A stretch of 61,266 nucleotides of DNA, taken from Aureimonas sp. AU22 (GTDB lineage: Bacteria; Pseudomonadota; Alphaproteobacteria; Rhizobiales; Rhizobiaceae). This document shows, piece after piece, positions 36,518 to 44,559 of the stretch. The notes below the pieces were generated by a model. The model searched no databases. It was not told where the DNA came from and saw nothing but the letters and a program-made list of their open reading frames with translations. Where the stretch lies: NCBI RefSeq assembly GCF_001463745.1, contig NZ_BBWJ01000025.1, positions 1 through 61,266 on the forward strand. Direction: 5' to 3'. Position 1 is the stretch's first letter; every line of letters begins with the position of its first letter. The translations under genes were made by a program, and so were the position numbers.

Positions 36518-37534
36518 TTATTCGGCGGCCTGGGGAAGGGCGTCGCCGTATCGGCGCGTCGGGGCGGGGAAGCCGCAGGACGTGCCGTCCACGATCTTCA
36601 CCTCGTCCTCCCATGCTAAGCGATAGCGGCCGGCGACCATGTCCTGCATGTACGTGTAGGGGCAGTCCTGCGCGCCGCCCTGGACCGCGACGTAGCCGCG
36701 ATGGCCGAGCTGGTAGATGTTGTTCTCGACGCCCCAGCCGCGACGCGCCTCGCGCACGAGGTCGGGCCGGACTTCCGCGGTGATGATTTCGTCGACGCGG
36801 CCGGTGGTGCCGTGGGCGAGAACCGTGCCGTCGAAGTTGACGATCATGCCCTCGCCCATGGAATCGAACGAGCCGTCCGATCCGCACATGCAGACATTCG
36901 CGGTCACCATGAGATTGCAGAAGGCGTTGACCTGATTGGTGAAGCGCCAGCTTTCGCGGATCGGCGCGGTGTAGCCGGCCGTGCGCAGCATGATCTCGGC
37001 GCCCTTGTAGGCGCATTCGCGCGCCATCTCGGGGAACATGCCGTCGTGGCAGATGATGAGGGCGAGCTTGGCGCCCTTCGGCCCGTCGATGACGGGGATG
37101 CCGAGATTGCCGGGCTCCCAGGGCTCGACCGGAACCCAGGGATGGAGCTTGCGGTAGTTCAGCCGGATCTCGCCGGTGTCGTCGATCACGAGGCCGGTGT
37201 TGTAGGGCATGCCGCCGGGGTTCAGCTCCATGATAGAGAAGCAGCCCCAGATGCGGTTGTCGCGGCACGCCTTGCGGAACGCCTCGACCTCGGGCCCGTC
37301 CACGCGGCACATGATGGCCGGGTTGGTGTCCATCGACAGGCCGTGGAGCGAGTATTCCGGGAAGACCACGAGATCCATGGTCGAGAGGTTGCGGCGCGCC
37401 TTGCCGACCATGGCGACGATGCGCGCCGTCTGGCGCCGGAGGTCGTCCGGGGTGGCGACGGTCGGCAGCTGCAGCTGCACGCAGCCGATGACGACGCCAT
37501 TGTCCGATTTGTTCAGTCCGCCGAGGCCGTTCAT
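36518..37534 (-). CDS. amiF: Formamidase (nitrilase superfamily)
   Basis: The product is 338 residues, the length of AmiF. The nitrilase triad is visible: Glu60 (VVFPEYSLHG), Lys129 (NYRKLHPW) and Cys162 (ICHDGMFPEMAREC). The surrounding segments, including WEPGNLGIPV and GVENNIYQLGHRGYV, match the formamidase/AmiF group more than AmiE aliphatic amidase. It hydrolyses formamide (or a short amide) to ammonia and formate in the cytoplasm. Placement between the BMP permeases and biuH suggests that a formamide-like product or another small amide arises in the same catabolism; the true substrate should be confirmed. Confidence 0.85.
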   Translation of the reverse strand: MNGLGGLNKSDNGVVIGCVQLQLPTVATPDDLRRQTARIVAMVGKARRNLSTMDLVVFPEYSLHGLSMDTNPAIMCRVDGPEVEAFRKACRDNRIWGCFSIMELNPGGMPYNTGLVIDDTGEIRLNYRKLHPWVPVEPWEPGNLGIPVIDGPKGAKLALIICHDGMFPEMARECAYKGAEIMLRTAGYTAPIRESWRFTNQVNAFCNLMVTANVCMCGSDGSFDSMGEGMIVNFDGTVLAHGTTGRVDEIITAEVRPDLVREARRGWGVENNIYQLGHRGYVAVQGGAQDCPYTYMQDMVAGRYRLAWEDEVKIVDGTSCGFPAPTRRYGDALPQAAE

Positions 37535-37543
37535 GCCGGGCTC

Positions 37544-38461
37544 CTATTTGGTGATGGAAAGCTCGCGCGGCGCGCCGTCGAGGGCGCGGCGGGGCGAGGA
37601 GGTGAGGACGAGGATCACGAGCGTCAGCACATACGGCGCGGCATAGAAGAGGTAGGTGCCGCCGGTGACGCCGACCGACTGGAGCGCGGGTCCGAGCGCG
37701 CCCGCCCCGCCGAAGAGGAGCGCCGCCCCGAAGCAGGCGACCGGGTTCCACCGCGCGAAGATGACGAGGGCGACGGCGATCAACCCTTGACCGGACGAGA
37801 TGCCCTCGTTCCAGGAGCCGGGATAGTAGAGCGAGAGGTAGGCGCCGCCGACGCCGGCCATGAAGCCGCCGAACATGGTGGCCGCGATGCGCACGGGGAC
37901 GATCGGATAGCCCATGGCGCGCGCGGCATCCGCGCTGTCGCCGACCATGCGCAGGACCAGGCCGACCCGCGTGCGGCGGAAGGCGAAGCCCATCGCGAAC
38001 GCGATCGCGATGCCGACGAGGAACAGGGGATTGATCTGGAGCGCCGCCCGAAGCGCCGGGTCGCTGGTCCAGAAGCCGAGGTCGATCGCCTGGAGCATGG
38101 GCGCGGCGGGCTGGATCAGCGGCTTGCCGAAGTAGAAGGCGAGGCCCGTGCCGAAGATCATCAGGGCGATGCCGACCGCGATGTCGTTGACGCCTTTCAA
38201 GGAGCAGATCGCGCCGTGCAGGAGCCCGAACAAGGTGCCGGCGAGCCCGGCGGCGAGCACCCCGGCCCAGGGGCTGCCGGTCAGGAGCGAGCCGCCGTAG
38301 CCGGCCATCGCGCCGAAGACGAGCGTGCCCTCGAGGCCGAGATTGATGCGGCCCGACTTCTCCGTCACGCACTCGCCGAGGCTGACGAAGAGGAACGGCG
38401 TCGAGACGCGGATCGCGCCGCCCAGAACCGCCACGAGGACGCTCCAGAGATCGAGGCTCAT
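37544..38461 (-). CDS. BMP-family ABC transporter permease (second, BmpE/NupQ-like)
   Basis: The product is 305 residues with many hydrophobic segments and the motif FVSLGECVTEKSGRINLGLEG, which is diagnostic of the branched-chain/ribose-like permease of BMP-type nucleoside importers. It overlaps the first permease gene by 4 bp and precedes amiF by 9 bp. It is part of the same operon as the ATPase at 34239-35807. Confidence 0.92.
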   Translation of the reverse strand: MSLDLWSVLVAVLGGAIRVSTPFLFVSLGECVTEKSGRINLGLEGTLVFGAMAGYGGSLLTGSPWAGVLAAGLAGTLFGLLHGAICSLKGVNDIAVGIALMIFGTGLAFYFGKPLIQPAAPMLQAIDLGFWTSDPALRAALQINPLFLVGIAIAFAMGFAFRRTRVGLVLRMVGDSADAARAMGYPIVPVRIAATMFGGFMAGVGGAYLSLYYPGSWNEGISSGQGLIAVALVIFARWNPVACFGAALLFGGAGALGPALQSVGVTGGTYLFYAAPYVLTLVILVLTSSPRRALDGAPRELSITK

Positions 38462-39564
38462 CGGGCACCCCCTTCCGCGCGCAGGGCTTTCGGCACGAGA
38501 CGTCCGGCCAGCGTCTCCGACAGGAGGATCGACAGGAACAGGCAGCCCTGGAGGACGAGCATGGTCGCGTCCGGCAGGCCCATGCGCCGCTGCACGAGGC
38601 CGCCCGCCGCTGCGATGCCGCCGACGAGGATCGCCATCGGCACGATGGCGAGCGGGTTCTGCCGCGCGAGGAACGCGACGAGGATTCCGGTGTAGCCAGT
38701 GCCCGCGATCAGCGAGGCGTTGGCCGAGCCCTGCACGGCCGCCATGTCGATCATCCCCGCGATGCCGGCCGCCGCGCCGCCGGCGATCGCGAAGGCGACG
38801 ACGAGCCGCCCGACCAGCAGGCCCTGCACGGCGGCGGCGCGCGGATTGCCGCCGGCGATGCGCGCGGCGAAGCCGAACGTGGTGCGCCGGATCACGAAGG
38901 CGCTCACGAGGCAGGCGAGGACGCCGACCGCAAAGCCCCAGTGCACGTCGATTCCCGGCAGGGTGCCGATGCGCAAGTCCGCCGGGATCGGCGTGGTGGA
39001 GGGCTTGTTGAGGCTCGCCGGATCGCGCAGCGGCCCTTCCACGATGTGGTTGAACAGTGCGATGGCGATGTAGCTGAGAAGCAGCGAGGCGATGGTCTCG
39101 TTGACCCCTCGCGCATGGCGCAGCCAGCCGGCAAGGCCGATCCAGAGCCCGCCCGCCAGCGCGCCGGCCAACGCCATCGCGGCGATGCCCGGTACCGGCG
39201 ACAGGCCGGCCAGAGCTGCGCCCGTCGCCGCGGCTGCCAGACCGCCGAGCACGAAGGCGCCTTCGCCGCCGATGATCACGAGGCCGAGCTGCGCCGGCAG
39301 CGCGACGCAGAGCGCGGTGAGGAGGAGGGGCGCCGCGCGCTGCAGCGTGTTGGCGATCGAGAAGGCCGTGCCGAACCCGCCGCGCCAGACGAGGCTCGCG
39401 AACGTCGCCGGCGAATGGCCCTGCAGGCCCAGGAACAGCGCGAACGCCGCAAAGCCCGCAAGGATCGCGAGGACCGGCAGGAGCACGGCCTCGATCCGCC
39501 GGCATGCGGCGTCCGAGAGGCCGCGCGCCGGCGCGGCCAGGGGAGAGGCGAGATCGAGGCTCAT
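38458..39564 (-). CDS. BMP-family ABC transporter permease (first, BmpD/NupP-like)
   Basis: The product is a 368-residue inner-membrane protein. The segment ALPAQLGLVIIGGEGAFVLGG and the later GFAARIAGGNPRAAAVQG and GSANASLIAGTGYTGILVAFL are typical of the first permease in purine-nucleoside/BMP importers. Its start at 39564 lies 20 bp downstream of the binding-protein stop. Together with the second permease it forms the channel. Confidence 0.92.
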   Translation of the reverse strand: MSLDLASPLAAPARGLSDAACRRIEAVLLPVLAILAGFAAFALFLGLQGHSPATFASLVWRGGFGTAFSIANTLQRAAPLLLTALCVALPAQLGLVIIGGEGAFVLGGLAAAATGAALAGLSPVPGIAAMALAGALAGGLWIGLAGWLRHARGVNETIASLLLSYIAIALFNHIVEGPLRDPASLNKPSTTPIPADLRIGTLPGIDVHWGFAVGVLACLVSAFVIRRTTFGFAARIAGGNPRAAAVQGLLVGRLVVAFAIAGGAAAGIAGMIDMAAVQGSANASLIAGTGYTGILVAFLARQNPLAIVPMAILVGGIAAAGGLVQRRMGLPDATMLVLQGCLFLSILLSETLAGRLVPKALRAEGGAR

Positions 39565-39584
39565 CGCGGCCGGTCCCTGCTCGC

Positions 39585-40700
39585 TCAGGCCGTCGAGCCG
39601 ACGACGCCCTCGACGAGATAGTCCATCTTTTCCAGCTCGATTGCGGTCTCCGGATAGCTCTGGCCGGCAGCCACCACCTCCTTGCCCTTGTTGTCCTTGA
39701 GTGGCCCCTTGATGACGGCGTAGCCGCCTTTCATTATCTCGGCGCGCACGCTGTCGGCTTGGGCACGCGCGGCCTCCGAGACCATGGCGCCATAGGGGCT
39801 CGACTTCACGAAGCCTTCCGCAAGACCGCCGCGCACGAAGTTCGGCAGCGGTTCGCCGCCTTGCGCCTTCTCGACGAAGGAGCGGTAGACGTTGGCCCAG
39901 TCCCATTCGGCGCCGGTGAGGTAGTGCTCGGGGGCGAGCTCGGCCTGGCTCGTGTGGTAGCCGGTGACGAACGAGCCGCGGCCGGCCGCCGTCTGCACCA
40001 GCACCTTCGGCCCGTCGACATGGCAGGTGATGACGTCGACGCCTTGGTCGATCAGTGCGTTGGCGGCCTCCGCCTCCTTGACCGGCATCGACCAGTCGCC
40101 GGTGAAGATGACCTGCGTCGTAATCGACGGATCGACCGAGCGCGCGCCGAGCGTGAAGGAGTTGATGTTGAGGAGGACCTGCGGGATCGGCTTGGCGGCG
40201 ATGAAGCCGAGCTTCTTCGACTTCGACTGGTGGCCGGCGACGATGCCCGACAGGTACTGCGCCATGCCGATATAGCCGAAATAGGAGCCGGCGTTCTCGG
40301 GATCGCTCTCGCTCCAGAGGCCGCCGCAATGGCGGAACTGAACATCCGGGTTGGCGGTGGCGGCTTCCAGCACGAAGGGCTTGTAGTAGCCGAACGAGGT
40401 CGGGAAGAGGAGCTTGGCGCCGTCGAGCTCGATCATCGACTGCATGGAGCGCGAGACCGCCTCGCTCTCGGCGACGTTCTCCTCCTCCAGGACGGTGACG
40501 CCGGGCATTGCCTTGATGATGGCGGCGGCCTGCGCATGGGCCTGGTTGTAGCCGAAGTCGTCCTTCGGGCCGACATAGAGGAAGCCGACCGTCAGGTCCT
40601 CGGCGGCGCGCGCGGAGCCGGCGCGCAGCATCAGCGGACTGAGGGCGAGCGCGCCTGCGCCCTGGAGGAAGCGGCGGCGATGGATCGGCAGAAGCGGCAT
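39585..40700 (-). CDS. BMP-family ABC transporter substrate-binding protein, Tat-exported
   Basis: The product is about 371 residues from the ATG at 40700. A textbook twin-arginine signal (HRRRFLQGAGALALSPL) is followed by the PnrA/Med-type binding domain (LTVGFLYVGPKDDFGYNQAH, PTSFGYYKPFV, HVDGPKVLVQTAAGR). An ATG at 40739 lies inside a 12-bp palindrome, so the inner start is preferred. BMP proteins usually bind nucleosides or nucleobases; here the neighbours suggest cyanuric acid, biuret or a related ureide. It is the first gene of the ten-gene minus-strand operon. Confidence 0.9.
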   Translation of the reverse strand: MPLLPIHRRRFLQGAGALALSPLMLRAGSARAAEDLTVGFLYVGPKDDFGYNQAHAQAAAIIKAMPGVTVLEEENVAESEAVSRSMQSMIELDGAKLLFPTSFGYYKPFVLEAATANPDVQFRHCGGLWSESDPENAGSYFGYIGMAQYLSGIVAGHQSKSKKLGFIAAKPIPQVLLNINSFTLGARSVDPSITTQVIFTGDWSMPVKEAEAANALIDQGVDVITCHVDGPKVLVQTAAGRGSFVTGYHTSQAELAPEHYLTGAEWDWANVYRSFVEKAQGGEPLPNFVRGGLAEGFVKSSPYGAMVSEAARAQADSVRAEIMKGGYAVIKGPLKDNKGKEVVAAGQSYPETAIELEKMDYLVEGVVGSTA

Positions 40701-40732
40701 GGCGAAATGATCCCGTCGAGGAATGACGAGAG

Positions 40733-40744
40733 ATTGCATGCAAT
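40733..40744. promoter_or_regulatory. 12-bp perfect palindrome ATTGCATGCAAT upstream of the BMP operon
   Basis: The palindrome ATTGCATGCAAT lies 33 bp upstream of the binding-protein start. A/T-flanked palindromes of this kind are common targets of FCD-type GntR regulators, and the operon ends with such a gene. This links regulator and promoter, but binding is untested. Confidence 0.55.
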
Positions 40745-40772
40745 GCCCGTGCCAAGGCGAAGGATCATGTCA

Positions 40773-40810
40773 TATCAGTTGTTTGGCGAATTTCTCCGGT
40801 GGTATCAGTT
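40773..40810. repeat. Two direct repeats TATCAGTT, 30 bp apart
   Basis: Exact 8-bp copies at 40773-40780 and 40803-40810 lie in the same orientation between the LysR-family gene and the BMP operon. The spacing is about three helical turns, so both could face the same side of the DNA for an activator such as the neighbouring LysR protein. Confidence 0.4.
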
Positions 40811-40857
40811 TCGAGTGTTGATGAAACATTAGGCAGGTGCATCGCGATCCTGCGCGT

Positions 40858-41775
40858 TCAGGCGCCTTGCGGCAGGTTGCGCGTCCGGTCGAGGCGGCGC
40901 GCCACCTGTTCCACGAACTTGGCCGCCGCCACCGGCAGGGTCCGACCGCGCAACTGGCCGAGGACCAGCGGCCCGTGGGTCGGGTCGGCGTCGGCGACGG
41001 GAATGGAGACGAGCCCCGGCTCGAGCCAGGAGACCTCGGAGCCGACCTCGATCTGGAAGGTGATCACCTCGCCGGAGCGCGCGAGGTTGCGCAGCATCTC
41101 GAAGGAGTCTGATTCGAAATCGACCGACAGCGCGAAGGAACTGGTGGACAGGATGCCGTCGATGATGCGCCGCGACCCGAACGAGCGGTCCGCCAGCGCG
41201 ATCGGGTAGGGCGCGCAGTCGCGCAGGCGGATGCTCGCAAAGCGCGTCAGCGGGTGGTCGCTCGCCATCACCGCGTGAAGCCGCTGGCCGATGGTGACGA
41301 TCGGCTGGAGCTCGGCGCTGCGGCGCGGCCGGAAGATCAGCACCACGTCCGCCTCGTAGTCCACCAGTCGCTGCAGCGCGACGTCGTGGTCCACCACCGA
41401 GATCGAGAAGCTGACGCGCGGATAGATCCGGCGGAAGGCCGCGATCTCCTGCGGCAGGAGATAGTTCACCAGCGCCTGGCTGCAGGCGATGCGGATATGC
41501 CCGCGCTTCAGGCCCTCCAGGCTCTCGATCTGCGAGCGCGTTCGGTCGAGGTCGACGGTCTGCTGCCGGATCCAGCGGATGAAGGTCTCGCCGGCCGCCG
41601 TGAGGCGAACCCCTTGCGCGGACCGCTCGAAGATCGCGGTGCCGAGATCGTCCTCGACGTCCTGGATGCGCCGCTGCAGGGCGGAGGGGGTGATGTTGAG
41701 CTCCTCCGCAGCGCGCCGGATCGAGCCGTGGCGGGCGGCGAGATCGACGTAGGACCAGATCCGCATATGGCGCAT
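40858..41775 (-). CDS. LysR family transcriptional regulator
   Basis: The product is 305 residues. The N-terminal winged helix (YVDLAARHGSIRRAAEELNI, TPSALQRRIQDVEDDLG) is followed by the two-lobed effector domain (GHIRIACSQALVNYLLPQEI onwards). It lies between the two divergent catabolic blocks, in the minus direction, so it can control the plus-strand block starting at 41896 and perhaps the minus-strand block. The effector is unknown; cyanuric acid is the effector of the LysR-type AtzR in Pseudomonas ADP, which is a useful comparison, not an identification. Confidence 0.9.
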   Translation of the reverse strand: MRHMRIWSYVDLAARHGSIRRAAEELNITPSALQRRIQDVEDDLGTAIFERSAQGVRLTAAGETFIRWIRQQTVDLDRTRSQIESLEGLKRGHIRIACSQALVNYLLPQEIAAFRRIYPRVSFSISVVDHDVALQRLVDYEADVVLIFRPRRSAELQPIVTIGQRLHAVMASDHPLTRFASIRLRDCAPYPIALADRSFGSRRIIDGILSTSSFALSVDFESDSFEMLRNLARSGEVITFQIEVGSEVSWLEPGLVSIPVADADPTHGPLVLGQLRGRTLPVAAAKFVEQVARRLDRTRNLPQGA

Positions 41776-41806
41776 CGCCGCGTGCTCCGCTCAGGGGTGT
41801 AGACTT

Positions 41807-41829
41807 TTTCGTATCACATCGCATCGAAA
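41807..41829. promoter_or_regulatory. Candidate LysR operator, TTTCG-N13-CGAAA
   Basis: A 5-bp inverted repeat with a 13-bp spacer lies in the 120-bp region between the divergent LysR gene and the cysteine hydrolase gene. It has the size and dyad shape of a LysR recognition site, though short arms make a chance match possible. Confidence 0.4.
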
Positions 41830-41895
41830 TCGGCATTTCCGGTATCCGCGTTTCGGCCTGTAGCGTCGTCCCGAGATGACAGGAGCCCGAAGCGC

Positions 41896-42705
41896 TTGGC
41901 CGAGCCGATCCACCCTTCCCGAACCGCCGAACCCTTCCGCCTCGGCGCCTCGCCCGGGCAGGGCTGGCAGGTCGCGCCGGACCGGATCTCGACGCTCCGC
42001 CCCGAGCCCACGCCCCGGCCGGCTTCGTTCGCGGCGCGGCCGCGCGCGGTCGAGATCGATCTCACGCGGACCGCCGTGATCGCGGTGGACCTCCAGAACG
42101 ACTTCCTGCACGGCGAAGGCTGGTTCGCCCAGGCCGGGCGGCAGGGGCGGGCGCCGATCGAGCGGATCGACGCTTTCGCTCGCGGCTGCCGGAGCGCCGG
42201 CCTGCCCGTCGTCTGGCTGAACTGGGGCCTGCCCGGCACCGCCGCGCACCTGCCGGCCTCCACGCTTTATCGCGGCAAGCGCGAGGCGGACGCGATCGGC
42301 TACGGCGAGCGCCCGGCGGGCCGCGACGAGGGCACGCTCCATGCGGGGTCCTGGGGCGCCGCGCTCGCCGACGGGCTGACGCGCGAGCCCGAAGACCACG
42401 AGGTGCACAAGCAGCGCTTTTCCGGCTTTCCCGACACCCATCTCGACAGCCTGCTGCGGCGCATGGGCGTGTCGACGCTTCTCTTCTGCGGCATCAACAC
42501 CGACCGCTGCGTCTTCGAGACGCTGACCGACGCCGCCGCGCTCGGCTACGACTGCGTGCTCCTCTCCGACCTCTGCGCCACCGTCTCGCCGCCCGCCATC
42601 GAGGCCGCCGTGGTCTGGCTGGTGGAGACGCTGCACGGCTTCGTGGCGGAAAGCCCCGACCTCCTCGCCGCCCTTTCGCCCGTCCCTCCCGCACAGGAAG
42701 CCTGA
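41896..42705 (+). CDS. Isochorismatase-family cysteine hydrolase
   Basis: The product is 269 residues from a TTG (AGGAG at 41881-41885, 10 bp away). It has a 50-residue N-terminal extension, then the triad Asp65 (VIAVDLQNDF), Lys172 (VHKQRFSGF) and Cys205 (GINTDRCVFETL). The GGxxHxGSW-like insertion (GTLHAGSWGAALADG) differs from BiuH and resembles the larger ureide/amide hydrolases of this superfamily. First gene of the plus-strand block and followed 3 bp later by a binding-protein gene. Substrate not assignable; an N-carbamoyl acid or ureide amide is likely from context. Confidence 0.88.
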   Translation: MAEPIHPSRTAEPFRLGASPGQGWQVAPDRISTLRPEPTPRPASFAARPRAVEIDLTRTAVIAVDLQNDFLHGEGWFAQAGRQGRAPIERIDAFARGCRSAGLPVVWLNWGLPGTAAHLPASTLYRGKREADAIGYGERPAGRDEGTLHAGSWGAALADGLTREPEDHEVHKQRFSGFPDTHLDSLLRRMGVSTLLFCGINTDRCVFETLTDAAALGYDCVLLSDLCATVSPPAIEAAVVWLVETLHGFVAESPDLLAALSPVPPAQEA

Positions 42706-42708
42706 CCC

Positions 42709-43737
42709 ATGCGATCCCTTCTCGCCGTCCTCGGCCTCGCCCTTCTTGCCTCCGCCGCGCCGCTTGGCGCAGCGTCGGCCCAGACGCCCGTGCGCATGGT
42801 CCTGAACTGGAAGTACCAGGGACCGCAGGCCCTGTTCTTCCTCGCCGAGGACAAGGGCTATTTCAAGCAAGCCGGTCTCGACGTGACGATCGACCAGGGC
42901 GAGGGCTCGGCCGCCGCCATCACCAAGGTCGCGACGGGCGCCTACGATGTCGGCTTCGGCGACATCAACGCCCTGATCGCGCTGGCCGCCACGCAGCCGG
43001 ACCAGGCGCCGATCGGCATCTACCAGATGTTCAACACGCCGCCCTTCACGATCGCGGTCAAGGCCGACGGCCCGATCGCCAAGCCCGCCGATCTCGCCGG
43101 CAAGACGATCGGCGGCCCGGCCAGCGACGGCGCGCTGAAGCTGTTTCCCGCCTTCGCCAAGGCGGCCGGCATAGACCCGGCGGGGGTGACGGTGACGAAC
43201 ATGCAGCCCAACCTGCGCGAGCAGATGCTGATGAGCGGGCAGGTGGATGGGGTCTTCGGCTACGTCAACACGATCGCCTTCAGCGCCAAGGCGGCCGGCA
43301 TCGATCCCGAGACGCAGCTGCGTTTCGTCAAGTTCGGCGACTACGGGCTCGATCTCTATTCCAACGCCGTGGTCGCGTCGAAGAGCTTCGCCGCCAAGCA
43401 CCCGGAAGCGCTGAAAGGGCTGGTTGCGGCGCTGAACCGCGCCACGAAGGACATGATCGCCGATCCCGCCGGCTCGGTGGACGCGGTGATGAGCCGCGAG
43501 CCGCTCCTCAACCAGGCGGTCGAGGTCGAGCGCACGCAAGCGACGCTCGCCGCCGAGATGAACCATCCGGAGATCAAGACCATCGGCCTTGGCGCCATCG
43601 ACCCCGCGCGCATGCGTCGGGCGATCGACGTGGTGGTGGAGGCCAACGCGCTGCCCCGGACGCCGGCGCTGGAGAAGGTATTCACCGACGCCTTCCTGCC
43701 GCCGCTCGCGGAGCGCCCGACGGCCGTCGTGAACTGA
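42709..43737 (+). CDS. NMT1/SsuA-type ABC transporter substrate-binding protein (copy 1)
   Basis: The product is 342 residues with a signal peptide ending AASAQ. The mature N-terminus LNWKYQGPQALFFLAEDKGYF is followed by LDVTIDQGEGSAAAITKVATG and GFGDINALI, the NMT1/THI5-like fold used for thiamine precursors, riboflavin, nitrate, sulfonates and pyrimidines. A second binding protein with the same motifs is encoded at 47713-48753 and only one ATPase/permease pair lies between, so both probably feed the same channel. Confidence 0.9.
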   Translation: MRSLLAVLGLALLASAAPLGAASAQTPVRMVLNWKYQGPQALFFLAEDKGYFKQAGLDVTIDQGEGSAAAITKVATGAYDVGFGDINALIALAATQPDQAPIGIYQMFNTPPFTIAVKADGPIAKPADLAGKTIGGPASDGALKLFPAFAKAAGIDPAGVTVTNMQPNLREQMLMSGQVDGVFGYVNTIAFSAKAAGIDPETQLRFVKFGDYGLDLYSNAVVASKSFAAKHPEALKGLVAALNRATKDMIADPAGSVDAVMSREPLLNQAVEVERTQATLAAEMNHPEIKTIGLGAIDPARMRRAIDVVVEANALPRTPALEKVFTDAFLPPLAERPTAVVN

Positions 43738-43756
43738 ACGCAAGGCAGGTATCGAC

Positions 43757-44548
43757 ATGGAACTCGGATTGAAGGGGCGGACCGTAATCATCACCGGTCC
43801 GGCCAAGGGAATGGGCGCGGCGGTGAGCCTCGCCTTTGCGGACGAGGGATGCCGGCTTGTGCTGGCGGGCCGCGACACGGCGGCGATCGCGCCGGTGGCC
43901 GAGGACGCGCAACGGCGCGGGACGCAAGCCATCGTCGTCGCCTGCGACGTCACCCGCGAGGGCGACGCGGAAGCGCTGGCGGACGAGGCCACGGCAGCCT
44001 TCGGCCGGATCGACGTCCTCGTCAACGTCGCGGGCGGCTCCGGCCCGATCGGCAAGACCGGCTGGGAGACGACGGCGGCCGAGTTCGACGAGATCGTCAC
44101 GCTCAACATGGCCGGCTGCTTCAACACGATGCGCGCGGTGATGCCGGCGATGATCGCGGGCGGCGGCGGGCGCATCGTCAATGTCGGCGGCACGTTCGGC
44201 ATGCGCGGCCGGGCCGGGCGCATGGCCTACTCGGCATCGAAATGGGGCCTTCGCGGCATCACCAAGTCCTTCGCCCTCGAGGCCGGGCCGCACAACGTCA
44301 ACGTCAACTGCGTGGCGCCCGGCATGGTGGACGGCCCGCGATTCCGCACGAAGGTCGTGCCCGAGATGGCCGCGCGGCTCGGCATCACCGAGGACGAGGC
44401 CGCCCGGCGCCATGCCGAGGACTACGCGCTGCGGCGCGTTTCCACCGACGAGGACGTGGCCCATGCCTGCGTCTTCCTCGCCAGCGACGCCGCCCGCCAG
44501 ATCACCGGTGTCGACCTGCCGGTCGACGGCGGCTGGGCCATGCTCTGA
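43757..44548 (+). CDS. SDR family oxidoreductase
   Basis: The product is 263 residues. The NAD(P) motif TGPAKGMG (near residues 13-20), NVAGG at 90-94, and the catalytic Tyr158/Lys162 in YSASKWGLRG are present, with the family C-terminus ending in a PVDGGWAML stretch. It lies 19 bp after the binding-protein gene and 11 bp before the cyclic amidohydrolase gene, so it belongs to the plus-strand operon. Substrate unknown; an alcohol/ketone step on a side chain or ring fits the setting. Confidence 0.9.
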   Translation: MELGLKGRTVIITGPAKGMGAAVSLAFADEGCRLVLAGRDTAAIAPVAEDAQRRGTQAIVVACDVTREGDAEALADEATAAFGRIDVLVNVAGGSGPIGKTGWETTAAEFDEIVTLNMAGCFNTMRAVMPAMIAGGGGRIVNVGGTFGMRGRAGRMAYSASKWGLRGITKSFALEAGPHNVNVNCVAPGMVDGPRFRTKVVPEMAARLGITEDEAARRHAEDYALRRVSTDEDVAHACVFLASDAARQITGVDLPVDGGWAML

Positions 44549-44559
44549 AAGGACCCGCC

